A stretch of 13,698 bases of DNA from a bacterium (lineage in GTDB: Bacteria > Vulcanimicrobiota > Xenobia > RGZZ01). A program made the translations under genes and the position numbers. Of the stretch, positions 7,085 to 13,103 are shown one piece after another. The notes beneath the pieces were generated by a model. That model saw nothing but the letters and a program-made list of their open reading frames with translations, was not told where the DNA came from and ran no database searches. The DNA lies in contig JAJXVI010000010.1 in NCBI GenBank assembly GCA_021782195.1, positions 1 through 13,698 of the forward strand, written 5' to 3'. Position 1 is the stretch's first letter. Every line of letters starts with the position of its first letter.

Positions 7085-7130
7085 AAACCGTGCGGCGGCG
7101 GGGACGCCTGGTGGCGAACCAGCGCGGTTT
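7085..7130. terminator. Long imperfect inverted repeat at a convergent gene junction
   Basis: AAACCGTGC (7085-7093) pairs with GCGCGGTTT (7122-7130), nine pairs with one G-T wobble. A smaller CTGG/CCAG hairpin lies inside. It sits between the permease stop (7057) and the response regulator stop (7138). Read on the minus strand, the distal arm ends in TTTT, so it suits termination of the pilus operon best. Confidence 0.4.
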
Positions 7131-7137
7131 GCGAGAA

Positions 7138-7518
7138 TCAATCGGGAGCGTTGCGCCGGAGCATGCGGTCGACTTCGGTCATCAGTTCCTGCGGGTCGTA
7201 CGGTTTGTGTAGAAACGCATCGGCACCCAGTGCCAGCGCCTGAGCGCGGACATCGCGCTCAAATACCGAGGACGCGACGATGACGGGGAGTTTCTCGAAT
7301 CGCCGATCATACTTGAGCAGGCGCGTAACGGCGAGTCCAGACAGGGTTGGCATGATGATATCAACCAGGATGAGATCCGGCGGTTTTCTGTGAACCGATC
7401 GGAACAACGCAAGACCGTCCGTGAAGCAGGTGACGTGACACTCACCGAGCTTTTCGAGTACGGCTGTGGCCAGCAGCGTGTCTTCCGGTGTGTCCTCAGC
7501 CAGATATATCTCTTTCAC
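7138..7518 (-). CDS. Single-domain response regulator (CheY-like), last gene of the pilus operon
   Basis: The product is 126 residues from the GTG at 7518. An ideal GGAGGG lies 8 bases upstream, and the start is five bases past the pilC stop; the frame runs further upstream only as a shadow of pilC. The receiver fold is complete: acidic pair Glu8/Asp9 (YLAEDT), phospho-acceptor Asp53 (LILVDIIMP), switch Ser83 (VIVASSV) and Lys105 (FLHKPYDP). There is no output domain, so it works by protein contact, as CheY or the PilG/PilH regulators do. Its place behind pilC in one operon suggests it tunes pilus extension, retraction or twitching direction in response to a kinase. That role is inferred from context. 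The only other two-component part in the window is the Hpt protein at 11692. Confidence 0.9.
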   Translation of the reverse strand: MKEIYLAEDTPEDTLLATAVLEKLGECHVTCFTDGLALFRSVHRKPPDLILVDIIMPTLSGLAVTRLLKYDRRFEKLPVIVASSVFERDVRAQALALGADAFLHKPYDPQELMTEVDRMLRRNAPD

Positions 7519-7523
7519 GGGGT

Positions 7524-8738
7524 CTACCCTCCGAAATGGGAAGCGATGTTGAGGAACGGCATTCCGATGACGATGACGAGCCCACCGATTACAATGCCAA
7601 CGAACACGACCAGAGCGGGCTCCAGGACCGACAGCAGCACCTGTATGCCACTTTCCACCTTGGATTCGTACATTTCTGCGAGGCGGTCGAGCGTGCGATC
7701 CAGGGCGCCGGTCTCCTGACCCGCGGCGATCATTCCGACAAGCATCGGCGCGAAGCCGCCGCACTGACGTAAAGCCGTCGCCAGTGGTTCGCCGTTTTCG
7801 ACGCGAGATTTCACGTTGCGCACGAGGGTGGTCTGTGGGGCTGAATCCATGGCATTGGCCACGAGGTCGAGCGCTTCGCCCAGAGGAACCGCGCTTGAAT
7901 ACAGGGTGCCCAGGGTGCGGCAGAATCTTGCCATCCTGATATTTCGAATGAGGGTCGAGATTATGGGGAGGTTGGAGATGGTCGTATTCAGGGCCCCGTA
8001 CAGACGTGGTTGCATGAGCGCATGTCGTATCCCCCAACCGAGCAGTACGAGTGTCGTGAGGAGCAGAAGGAGGTTCGTTGACAGGATGGTGGCCAGGTGA
8101 ACGAACAGTCGTGTCAGAGGGGGAAGATTTGTGCCCATTTCTCGGTAGACGCTCTCCACCCTCGGGATGCCAAACAAGACAAGCACGCCGACGAGCACGG
8201 TCGCGACGCCAAGAACGATGCCCGGATACACGAGCGCTCCGCGTACCTGCCTGCGCATTTTTTCTCTTGCCTGTCCGAAGTCAGCGAGTCGCCGCAGCAT
8301 GAGGGGCATCTTTCCTGCGGCCTCTCCGGCTGCCACCAGGGCAAGATAGAGCGGATCGAAGTAGCGTGGATGTTTCTTGAGGCTGGCGGAGAGCGACATC
8401 CCTTCGGTCACCGACGTTAGGATCTCGCTCACCACACCGTTGCGGACAACGTTCTCCTCATCTTCGGCCAGGATCAGGCTCAGGGCGCTGTTCAGCGAGA
8501 CGCCGTTGTCGAGCATCTCCGCGAGTTGTTCGGTGAACAGCAGCCTGTCTTCAGAACCGAACCCACCCCTCGAAAGTAACCCCAGGAGCCTGTTGGACGA
8601 CTTTATGGGGTCGAGATCCGTTACGATATCGAATTTTTCGCTCAGGAGTTTGAAGGCGGTTGTCTTGTTCGGGGCTTCCACGATGCCAGTGGAAGACTTT
8701 CCCTCCTGGTCCCGAACGCGATATCTGAAACGAGGCAT
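7524..8738 (-). CDS. pilC: Type IV pilus inner-membrane platform protein PilC (GspF family)
   Basis: The protein is 404 residues, the usual PilC length. It contains two T2SSF repeats, each starting with a cytoplasmic helical bundle. The first (about 65-195) includes FTEQLAEMLDNGVSLNSAL and AGEAAGKMPLML. The second (about 265-395) includes FCRTLGTLYSSAVPLGEAL and AAGQETGALDRTLDRLAE. Hydrophobic segments follow at about 168-190, 215-240 and 370-395. In the pilus machine it sits under PilB and rotates or holds pilin at the base of the growing fibre. The start ATG has GGAGGA nine bases upstream, inside the end of pilB, with a five-base gap between genes, so translation is probably coupled. It could belong to a type II secretion system instead, but pairing with pilM favours a type IV pilus. 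Confidence 0.93.
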   Translation of the reverse strand: MPRFRYRVRDQEGKSSTGIVEAPNKTTAFKLLSEKFDIVTDLDPIKSSNRLLGLLSRGGFGSEDRLLFTEQLAEMLDNGVSLNSALSLILAEDEENVVRNGVVSEILTSVTEGMSLSASLKKHPRYFDPLYLALVAAGEAAGKMPLMLRRLADFGQAREKMRRQVRGALVYPGIVLGVATVLVGVLVLFGIPRVESVYREMGTNLPPLTRLFVHLATILSTNLLLLLTTLVLLGWGIRHALMQPRLYGALNTTISNLPIISTLIRNIRMARFCRTLGTLYSSAVPLGEALDLVANAMDSAPQTTLVRNVKSRVENGEPLATALRQCGGFAPMLVGMIAAGQETGALDRTLDRLAEMYESKVESGIQVLLSVLEPALVVFVGIVIGGLVIVIGMPFLNIASHFGG

Positions 8739-8743
8739 GGGGA

Positions 8744-10402
8744 TCAGTCCTCCGTTGCCAGCGCCAGGACCTCCTGGAGGCTGGATTCACCCGTCAGGTA
8801 GCGTTGACGGGCGTTTTCGAAAAGCGAGGTGAACTGCCTGTTCTGCTGTGCCGCAGTACGCAGTCGAATGACGTCGAGGTTGCGACTGGCGAGCCGTCGC
8901 AGTTCACTCGTCATTTCCAGAAGTTCGTAGACCGCGATCCGCCCCCGATAGCCAAGTCTGCCGCATTCGTCACATCCTGAGGCTCTGCACGGTGTGGCAC
9001 GTTCAGGGAGAGCGGAAAGCCGGAGGGCTTCAAGTTCAGAAGAAGTGGGAGGAGCGGACTGCTTGCAGTTTGGACAGAGGCGCCGTATCAAGCGCTGGGC
9101 CAGTACCCCGTTCAATGCGCTGAGTACCACGTAGGGCGCGAGTCCCATGTCAATGAGTCGCGTGATTGCCTGGGGCGCGTCGTTGGTGTGCAGGGTTGAG
9201 AGCAGCACGTGCCCGGTAAGCGCGCTGCGCAGTGCGATTTCAGCCGACTCGGAGTCACGGATCTCACCCACCATGATGACGTCGGGGTCGTATCTCAGCA
9301 CGGATCGCAGTCCTTCTGCAAACCCGAGGCCGATGTCAGGGCGAACCTGGATCTGGGTGATGCCGTCCATCTGCATTTCCACCGGGTCTTCCAGTGTGAC
9401 GAACTTGCGCTCAATCGTGTAGAGTTTTCTCAGGGTGGCGTAAAGCGTGGTCGTCTTTCCCGAACCGGTCGGTCCGGTGACCAGCAGCATCCCGTGAGGT
9501 CGGCGGATCAGCTTCTCGTACTGGCCCAGCATGGCACTGCTCAGACCCAGGCTGGAAAGGTCGCGTTCCATCGCCGTAGTGTTGAGAAGTCGAATCACCA
9601 CGCCTTCGCCGAACAGGTTTGGAATGACCGCGATGCGGGTGTCTACCGGCACTCCGTCAACGCGTGCCGTCATGCGACCATCCTGCGGAAGGCGCTTTTC
9701 ACCGATGTCGAGGGCTGCCAGGATCTTGATTCGCGAGACGATGGCCGCGTGCATGGCCATCGGAGGGGGAGGGAAGAGGTGAAGGGTGCCGTCGACGCGA
9801 TATCGCAGTTCAATGCGCGTGCCGTAGACCTCCAGGTGGATGTCGCTGGCTCCGAGGTGAACCGCCTGTGCCAGGATGTGGTCCACCATGCGTATGGCCG
9901 GCGCGTCCTTGTTCTCGACGGCTTCGTTTATCTGTGCAGCGGCGGTCTCTTCGATCTTTCCTGCGATTTCGCCGATGTTGCGGGTGGCCTGCTCGGTGCT
10001 CAGTTGGGCACGGTTGATCGCGCTTTCCAGGTCGTGAGGGACGGCGACAACCGGCTCGATGGAGAGGCCGGTCAATTGCTGGCAGTAGTCCTGTGTGTCG
10101 AGGTCAGCGGGATCGGTAACAGCCAGATACAGACTCTGCCCGATTACAAACAGGGGAAGGACAGACAGGCGGCGTGCCACGTCCTCGGAGATCAATGCCA
10201 CTGCCGCCGGATCTGGAACGTAGCTTCCGAGAAGCAGTCCGGGTCGGCCGTAGAAATCGGAGAGGAGATCGATGAGTTCCTCCGCGGGAAGGAGGTGACT
10301 CGTCACGAGCCAGGTGCAGACGTCTCCTTCGTGCCGGCGTGCTTCGTCGAACTGTATCGGGGTCAGGTAGCCCGAGAGCCGGTCGATCCAGGGGAGGGCC
10401 AT
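8744..10402 (-). CDS. pilB: Type IV pilus extension ATPase PilB (GspE family)
   Basis: This 552-residue hexameric ATPase powers pilus assembly at the cytoplasmic face. An N-terminal MshEN/T2SSE_N-like region (about 1-130) leads to the motor domain. Visible motifs are Walker A GPTGSGKTT (310-318), the Asp box VTLEDPVE (335-342), Walker B DPDVIMVGEIRD (372-383), the His box TGHVLLSTLHTND (396-408), and the zinc-binding tetracysteine Cys443/446 (CPNC) with Cys477/480 (CDEC). All catalytic residues are present. The N-terminal region has a single unit and lacks the Arg-Leu-Gly start of the c-di-GMP-binding MshEN motif, so binding of that nucleotide is doubtful. The start ATG has AAGGAG five bases upstream. 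It lies 37 bp after pilM and 5 bp before pilC. The tetracysteine separates it from PilT-type retraction ATPases. Confidence 0.95.
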   Translation of the reverse strand: MALPWIDRLSGYLTPIQFDEARRHEGDVCTWLVTSHLLPAEELIDLLSDFYGRPGLLLGSYVPDPAAVALISEDVARRLSVLPLFVIGQSLYLAVTDPADLDTQDYCQQLTGLSIEPVVAVPHDLESAINRAQLSTEQATRNIGEIAGKIEETAAAQINEAVENKDAPAIRMVDHILAQAVHLGASDIHLEVYGTRIELRYRVDGTLHLFPPPPMAMHAAIVSRIKILAALDIGEKRLPQDGRMTARVDGVPVDTRIAVIPNLFGEGVVIRLLNTTAMERDLSSLGLSSAMLGQYEKLIRRPHGMLLVTGPTGSGKTTTLYATLRKLYTIERKFVTLEDPVEMQMDGITQIQVRPDIGLGFAEGLRSVLRYDPDVIMVGEIRDSESAEIALRSALTGHVLLSTLHTNDAPQAITRLIDMGLAPYVVLSALNGVLAQRLIRRLCPNCKQSAPPTSSELEALRLSALPERATPCRASGCDECGRLGYRGRIAVYELLEMTSELRRLASRNLDVIRLRTAAQQNRQFTSLFENARQRYLTGESSLQEVLALATED

Positions 10403-10439
10403 GCGTTCTCCTTTCAGTCGGGTCGAGCCGGAGGTTCGG

Positions 10440-11471
10440 TCAGCGGGTCAGGGCCAGACCCACGGCCAGTTTGAAGAGAGACGGCGGACCTGCCTGTCGG
10501 GCGGCTGGCTCGATCTCGAGGGCGTGCCACCCATCGATTTCGGTGGGAAGTTGCAAGGTTTCCGAGAGCCTTCGCGAAAGGCCCTGCCAGCTCGACCCCG
10601 CACCGCCAAGAACAGCCCGGACGACGCGGCACTGTGCGGAAGCCGTCCGCTGGTGAAAGCTGTCAATGGTACGCTTGACCTCTCCCAGCCACCGGGTCAG
10701 GAATGGCTCCAATGCAACCGTGCGTGCCGTCGCGTCGAGACCGTGCTTGTGTTGTTCCGCACTGATCCAGTCTGACTGGTTCCCCACCTGACACGCATAG
10801 GTTCCTTCTGCGCCCGCGGTCGGAAACTGCCGCTGGTAGTACGGGTTCCCGTTGCGCACCAGAACGACGTGGGTCAGGAGATGGCCGAAGCTGACCAGCG
10901 CCACAAAGTGCTGTGCAGCCTCGGGGTGGTTGTGGTTGAACTCCCGGGCCAGGGCGAGCGCGGGTACTTCGACGTTGTTCAGCTCCAGACCAAGTCGTTT
11001 GAGCATGGTTGCGTGCGCGTCGATGAGTTTTTTCTGTACGGCCACGTAGACCACGGCAGTCCGGTTCAGGTCGTTGACGAGTGGGGGGACGGTCGCAAAG
11101 GAAAGGGCCACGTCGTCGACCGCGAACGGCAGCTGCTTGGTCAGTTTTGAGGGCACTGCCATCTTGAGTTCACGTTCCGACAGTCGCGGGAGATCGAGGT
11201 ATCCGCAGATCGAGCCGGCGCCCTGCACGGACGTGTTCACACTCTTCGACCAGCAGGCAGAGGTCTTCTGCCAGGTGTCCAGGATTTCACGCAGTCGTGC
11301 CTCGAGCGCGTCACCCTCCAGGACGTCGAGTCGCTGCTGGCGCTGCGGCATCAACGGTGTGCTGAACAGTTCCCGAATGCGACCGCTTTCAGCATCGGTC
11401 GCGGCCCATTTAACGGTGTGCTGGCCGATATCTAAGCCAATACTTACTTTTCGTCGGGCCCGGCCGAACAT
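10440..11471 (-). CDS. pilM: Type IV pilus assembly protein PilM (actin-like)
   Basis: The product is 343 residues, normal for PilM, from the ATG at 11471 with GGAGGA about 8 bases upstream. The frame is open to 12185, but that extension is Arg/Ser-rich and lies opposite the Hpt gene. The FtsA-like fold shows the phosphate-1 loop VSIGLDIGQHTVKWA (9-23), LPFAVDDVALSF (114-125) in the region that contacts PilN, the second nucleotide-loop region ALVSFGHLLTHV (191-202), the adenosine loop AVLGGAGSSW (286-295), and the family-typical ending LAVGLAL (335-341). The second loop has Ser-Phe-Gly where Asp-Ile-Gly is common, so nucleotide handling may differ. PilM normally recruits PilN and connects it to PilB/PilC. 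The order pilM-pilB-pilC here fits that link, but pilN and pilO are not in view. Confidence 0.9.
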   Translation of the reverse strand: MFGRARRKVSIGLDIGQHTVKWAATDAESGRIRELFSTPLMPQRQQRLDVLEGDALEARLREILDTWQKTSACWSKSVNTSVQGAGSICGYLDLPRLSERELKMAVPSKLTKQLPFAVDDVALSFATVPPLVNDLNRTAVVYVAVQKKLIDAHATMLKRLGLELNNVEVPALALAREFNHNHPEAAQHFVALVSFGHLLTHVVLVRNGNPYYQRQFPTAGAEGTYACQVGNQSDWISAEQHKHGLDATARTVALEPFLTRWLGEVKRTIDSFHQRTASAQCRVVRAVLGGAGSSWQGLSRRLSETLQLPTEIDGWHALEIEPAARQAGPPSLFKLAVGLALTR

Positions 11472-11691
11472 GCAAGGGCTTCCTCCGTGTTGTCGTTCGC
11501 CGTGCTCGACAGCTACCGCGGACGTGTTCCTGACTCGTTCGCTCTTTGCCGGCGGAGGCCTTCTCGACCGCTGTGCTGGCGGACGCGACCTTGGCGGGTG
11601 CATTTCCGGATTGTTTGCAATGTCTTCCCGTCCCCGGCGGTGTACGCCCTGCGCACAGAGGATCGGAGTGCCGTGATGCGAACTAGCGCAC
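11472..11691. promoter_or_regulatory. Divergent intergenic region between pilM and the Hpt gene
   Basis: These 220 bases should hold the promoters of the pilus operon and of the Hpt gene. Apart from the pilM ribosome site at its left end, I see no convincing -35/-10 pair, sigma-54 element or palindromic operator on either strand. Frames crossing it lack a start codon with a ribosome site, so I do not call a gene. Confidence 0.35.
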
Positions 11692-12051
11692 ATGGCTTCG
11701 CATGAACAATTTGATCGGAGTGCGTTGGACAAACTGGCCGGCGTCGGGGGTGACGCGCTGGTCGTGCGAATGATCGATCTGTTCGTGAAGCTGTCGCCAG
11801 AGCGTCTCGAGGGTGCGCGTCGTGCCCTGGGGGAAGGCGATCTGTCGACCGTGGAGCGTCTCACGCACAGCTTGAAGTCGAGCGCTGCGAATGTGGGAGC
11901 GGTGCGCCTTCGATTTCGAGCGGAGGACGCCGAGTTGTGTGCCAACCGTGGCGAGTCCGCGTCGATTTCCGCGCTTCTTGACGAGCTTGAGCAGGAGGTG
12001 GCGCGGGTACTTCTCGACCTGCAAGCGGCACGAGCACGGCACGCGCGGTAG
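11692..12051 (+). CDS. Stand-alone Hpt (histidine phosphotransfer) domain protein
   Basis: The product is 119 residues: a helical bundle with the Hpt signature LTHSLKSSAANVGAVRL, in which His59 is the phosphorylated residue, followed by the Lys-Ser-Ser-Ala-Ala-Asn-Val-Gly pattern of the family. An acidic helix (FRAEDAELC) and a C-terminal helix (LLDELEQEVARVLLDL) complete the four-helix bundle. It has no kinase or receiver part, so it should relay phosphate between a hybrid kinase and a response regulator. It is divergent from the pilus operon, whose last gene is a CheY-like regulator. A shared relay is an attractive guess, not shown. An in-frame stop (TGA) lies just upstream, so the ATG at 11692 is the first possible start. 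Its ribosome site is poor. Confidence 0.85.
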   Translation: MASHEQFDRSALDKLAGVGGDALVVRMIDLFVKLSPERLEGARRALGEGDLSTVERLTHSLKSSAANVGAVRLRFRAEDAELCANRGESASISALLDELEQEVARVLLDLQAARARHAR

Positions 12052-12056
12052 CCGTT

Positions 12057-12095
12057 CCTGCGCCCGGGGCAGCGTCCGCGCCTGCGCCCGGGGCA
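12057..12095. repeat. 15-bp direct repeat in a convergent intergenic region
   Basis: CCTGCGCCCGGGGCA occurs at 12057-12071 and again, identical, at 12081-12095, just after the Hpt stop codon. Each copy contains the self-complementary CCCGGG. It may be part of the 3'-end structure of the Hpt mRNA, or simply a short local duplication. Confidence 0.6.
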
Positions 12096-12104
12096 CCTCA
12101 TCTG

Positions 12105-12121
12105 GCGCGATTTTTTCGCGC
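12105..12121. terminator. 6-bp hairpin with a T-rich loop at a convergent gene junction
   Basis: GCGCGA, loop TTTTT, TCGCGC forms a perfect stem between the Hpt stop (12051) and the FabG-like stop (12127). The T residues are in the loop, not after the stem, so it differs from a classic rho-independent terminator. Position and symmetry suggest it ends transcription from both sides. Confidence 0.4.
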
Positions 12122-12126
12122 TGAGG

Positions 12127-12858
12127 CTACAGCGTAAGGCCCCCGTCCACGGAGAGGACGTGGCCATTGATGAAACTCGCGTCATCGGAGGCGAGGAAGG
12201 CGAATGCGGCCGCGATCTCCTGGGGGGTCGCGAGGCGCCGCAGCGGGGTCTTGCTGCGGAGTATCTCGAGCACCTTTTCCGGAACGGTCTGCATCATTTC
12301 GGTGTTCGTATAGCCGGGGGCTACCGCGTTCACGCGCACACCCCTGGGGCCCAGTTCCTTTGCCCACGTCGTTGTCATCGCGATGACGCCCGCTTTCGTG
12401 GCTGCATAGTTGGTCTGTCCGACGTTGCCGTAGATGCCAACCACCGATGAAGTATTGAGGATGACGCCGCGTCCTCGCTCGCGCATTCGCGTGGCGGCTT
12501 CGCGGCCGCAGACGAAGACACCGCGCAGGTTTACCCCGATGACCGCGTCAAATGAGGCGTCGTCCATCTTGTGGAGCATGGCATCGCGCGTGATGCCGGC
12601 GTTGTTCACCAGGATCTCCACGGGTCCGCAGCTGCTTTCCACGGTGTCGAAGGCGCGACGCACCTGTTCGCTCTCACGCACGTCCACGACGTGACCGGAA
12701 GCGAGTTCCCCCAGTTTTTCGACGGCGGCGGCAACCGCTTTTTCTTCGAGATCGAAGAGAACGACGCGAGCGCCTTCTTCGATGAAACGTTGCGCGGTTG
12801 CGAACCCGATTCCGCGGGCTCCTCCGGTGACGACGGCGATACGATCTTGCAGGCGCAT
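12127..12858 (-). CDS. fabG: FabG-like short-chain dehydrogenase/reductase (3-oxoacyl-[ACP] reductase type)
   Basis: The protein is 243 residues, within the classical SDR range. It has the cofactor loop TGGARGIG (11-18), the structural NNAG (85-88), and a catalytic Asn110, Ser138, Tyr151, Lys155 tetrad (the last two in YAATK). The ending GHVLSVDGG is typical of FabG. FabG reduces 3-oxoacyl-ACP in fatty-acid synthesis. Asp36 at the end of strand 2 (VVLFDLEE) usually favours NAD(H) over NADP(H), so an acyl-CoA dehydrogenase or other SDR role is possible. The ATG at 12858 matches the family start and has AAGGG 11 bases upstream. The in-frame ATG at 13014 would add 52 residues with no SDR-like sequence. 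No other fatty-acid gene (acpP, fabD, fabF) is adjacent, which lowers confidence in the exact role. Confidence 0.85.
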   Translation of the reverse strand: MRLQDRIAVVTGGARGIGFATAQRFIEEGARVVLFDLEEKAVAAAVEKLGELASGHVVDVRESEQVRRAFDTVESSCGPVEILVNNAGITRDAMLHKMDDASFDAVIGVNLRGVFVCGREAATRMRERGRGVILNTSSVVGIYGNVGQTNYAATKAGVIAMTTTWAKELGPRGVRVNAVAPGYTNTEMMQTVPEKVLEILRSKTPLRRLATPQEIAAAFAFLASDDASFINGHVLSVDGGLTL

Positions 12859-13070
12859 GATGGTGGCGACCCTTCGAACATTGGGACTGGAGGTGCTTCC
12901 GAAACGGGACGCCTCTCCAGGTGCGCGCACCTTGCCCAAACCACTGGCCGGCGGCGATTCGAACGGGTCGAACCGGCCGCCGAAAGTCGTGACGAGGTTC
13001 GCTGCTTCGTTCATTCAACTCCGCGCGCGGTGCACGCGCGTTGCGCGTCTCGGCAAATCACTGAAAGGAA
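12859..13070. promoter_or_regulatory. Divergent intergenic region between the FabG-like gene and trpS
   Basis: This stretch should hold the divergent promoters of both genes. A GC-only imperfect palindrome around GTGCAC (about 13022-13040) is visible. No confident -35/-10 pair is seen. An AAAGGA at 13064-13069 is the best ribosome site and leads into the short leader ORF before trpS. I see no tRNA-like T-box structure or regulatory-RNA consensus, but cannot exclude one by eye. Confidence 0.35.
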
Positions 13071-13103
13071 ATGGTGGCGGTTTGCCGTAACAGAAGCGAA
13101 TGA
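13071..13103 (+). CDS. Ten-codon leader ORF overlapping the trpS start
   Basis: An ATG at 13071 (or the next codon, GTG at 13074) opens a ten-codon frame encoding MVAVCRNRSE. Its TGA overlaps the trpS ATG as ATGA (13100-13103). The purine block AAAGGA (13064-13069) precedes it, better spaced for the GTG. trpS itself has only a weak purine site, and its frame has a TAA at 13088, so translation of trpS may depend on ribosomes ending this leader. It contains no Trp codon, so it is not a Trp-attenuation peptide. It could be chance. Confidence 0.3.
   Translation: MVAVCRNRSE

Noticed and set aside
7519..8037. Upstream extension of the response regulator frame to 8037
   Set aside because: It overlaps pilC in another frame and is Arg/Pro/His-rich. 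The GTG at 7518 has an ideal ribosome site and starts the receiver fold correctly.
9209..10474. Plus-strand open frame (421 codons) opposite pilB
   Set aside because: It is fully antisense to a gene with intact Walker A, Walker B and tetracysteine motifs. No family pattern is visible and the frame is explained by high-GC shadowing.
11472..11640. Possible small Ala/Lys/Ser-rich protein on the minus strand upstream of pilM
   Set aside because: The frame has good third-position G/C, but no start codon with a ribosome site was found and it runs into pilM in the wrong frame.
11472..12185. Upstream extension of the pilM frame to 12185
   Set aside because: The extra 238 residues are Arg/Ser/Pro-rich and antisense to the Hpt gene. 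The ATG at 11471 has a strong ribosome site and matches the usual PilM start.
12859..13014. N-terminal extension of the FabG-like frame to the ATG at 13014
   Set aside because: The family begins a few residues before the cofactor loop, as from 12858. The extension has no domain character.
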